A stretch of 64,000 bases of DNA from Pipra filicauda. Its lineage: Eukaryota; Chordata; Aves; Passeriformes; Pipridae. The translations under genes and the position numbers were made by a program. The stretch covers positions 370,201-434,200 of the forward strand of contig NW_024104420.1 in NCBI RefSeq assembly GCF_003945595.2. Direction: 5' to 3'. The notes beneath the pieces are model-generated. The model saw only the letters and a program-made list of their open reading frames with translations, had not been told where the DNA came from and did not search any database. Numbering within the stretch: position 1 is the first letter of the stretch; every line of letters starts with the position of its first letter. Of this stretch, positions 63,900-64,000 are shown in pieces.

Positions 63900-64000
63900 C
63901 AAGGCATCGACAAATCTTAGGGCTTCATCTATCTAGCAAGGGCAAAAGGACTCTAGCCCAAAGGTTGTCAGGGCTGAGCAGGAGGGCTTTAAACTAGGTT
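63900..64000 (+). mobile_element. CR1 LINE internal fragment, runs off window
   Basis: The phrases GCAAGGGCAAAAGGACTCTA, AGCCCAAAGGTTGTCAGGGC and GGAGGGCTTTAAACTAG resemble the CR1 region between ORF1 and ORF2, where GGCTTTAAACTAG is characteristic. Orientation would be plus. Only the first ~100 bp are visible, so the extent and any ORF2 are beyond the window. Confidence 0.6.

Overview
This window looks like intergenic or deep-intronic DNA from a bird. It is AT-rich vertebrate-type sequence with no dense gene structure. Its recognisable repeats are CR1 retrotransposons, the dominant avian LINE, and endogenous-retrovirus LTRs of types common in bird genomes, two of them with signs of 5-bp target-site duplication as in the ERVL class. 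The LTR repertoire resembles what I know from songbirds, but I cannot fix the species. I found no convincing protein-coding gene, no tRNA or rRNA gene, and no CRISPR or prokaryotic feature. The open reading frames are short; the longest with a recognisable protein is the C-terminal end of a CR1 ORF2.

Layout, left to right. 1-5.57 kb is unique AT-rich DNA holding one perfect 14-bp hairpin. 5.57-8.74 kb is a repeat cluster. It has a decayed, mostly deleted LTR provirus (5573-6658), then a CR1 3' fragment on the minus strand that a full-length 1.08-kb LTR of the same family has split in two (7091-7408, LTR 7409-8488, 8489-8736). 12.5-13.77 kb is a 1.2-kb minus-strand CR1 with reverse-transcriptase remnants and a mutated catalytic motif. 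17.77-17.92 kb is a short CR1 3' tail. 23.44-23.53 kb is a 92-nt imperfect hairpin. 24.16-24.49 kb is a CCTTG/CCTTT-rich satellite-like tract. About 30.84-31.32 kb is a GC-richer LTR with CCAAT, TATA and poly(A) signals. 34.08-34.12 kb is a 44-bp A run. 38.37-38.46 kb is a 31-bp unit in three copies. 39.16-39.76 kb is a solo LTR with a perfect 5-bp target duplication. 44.18-44.88 kb is a fairly well preserved CR1 3' end with a long open frame. 58.93-59.02 kb is a composite TA/TG/CA microsatellite. The last ~100 bp begin another CR1 that runs off the edge.

No genes act together here. What the window does show is a history of insertion: older CR1 copies, a later LTR insertion inside one of them, LTR-LTR recombination leaving a solo LTR, and local tandem duplications. 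The most intriguing unexplained items are the inverted repeats at 23.44 kb, 2.54 kb and 43.78 kb and a 38-bp near-identical duplication at 49.29 and 51.13 kb. I saw nothing that amounts to a new biological system.
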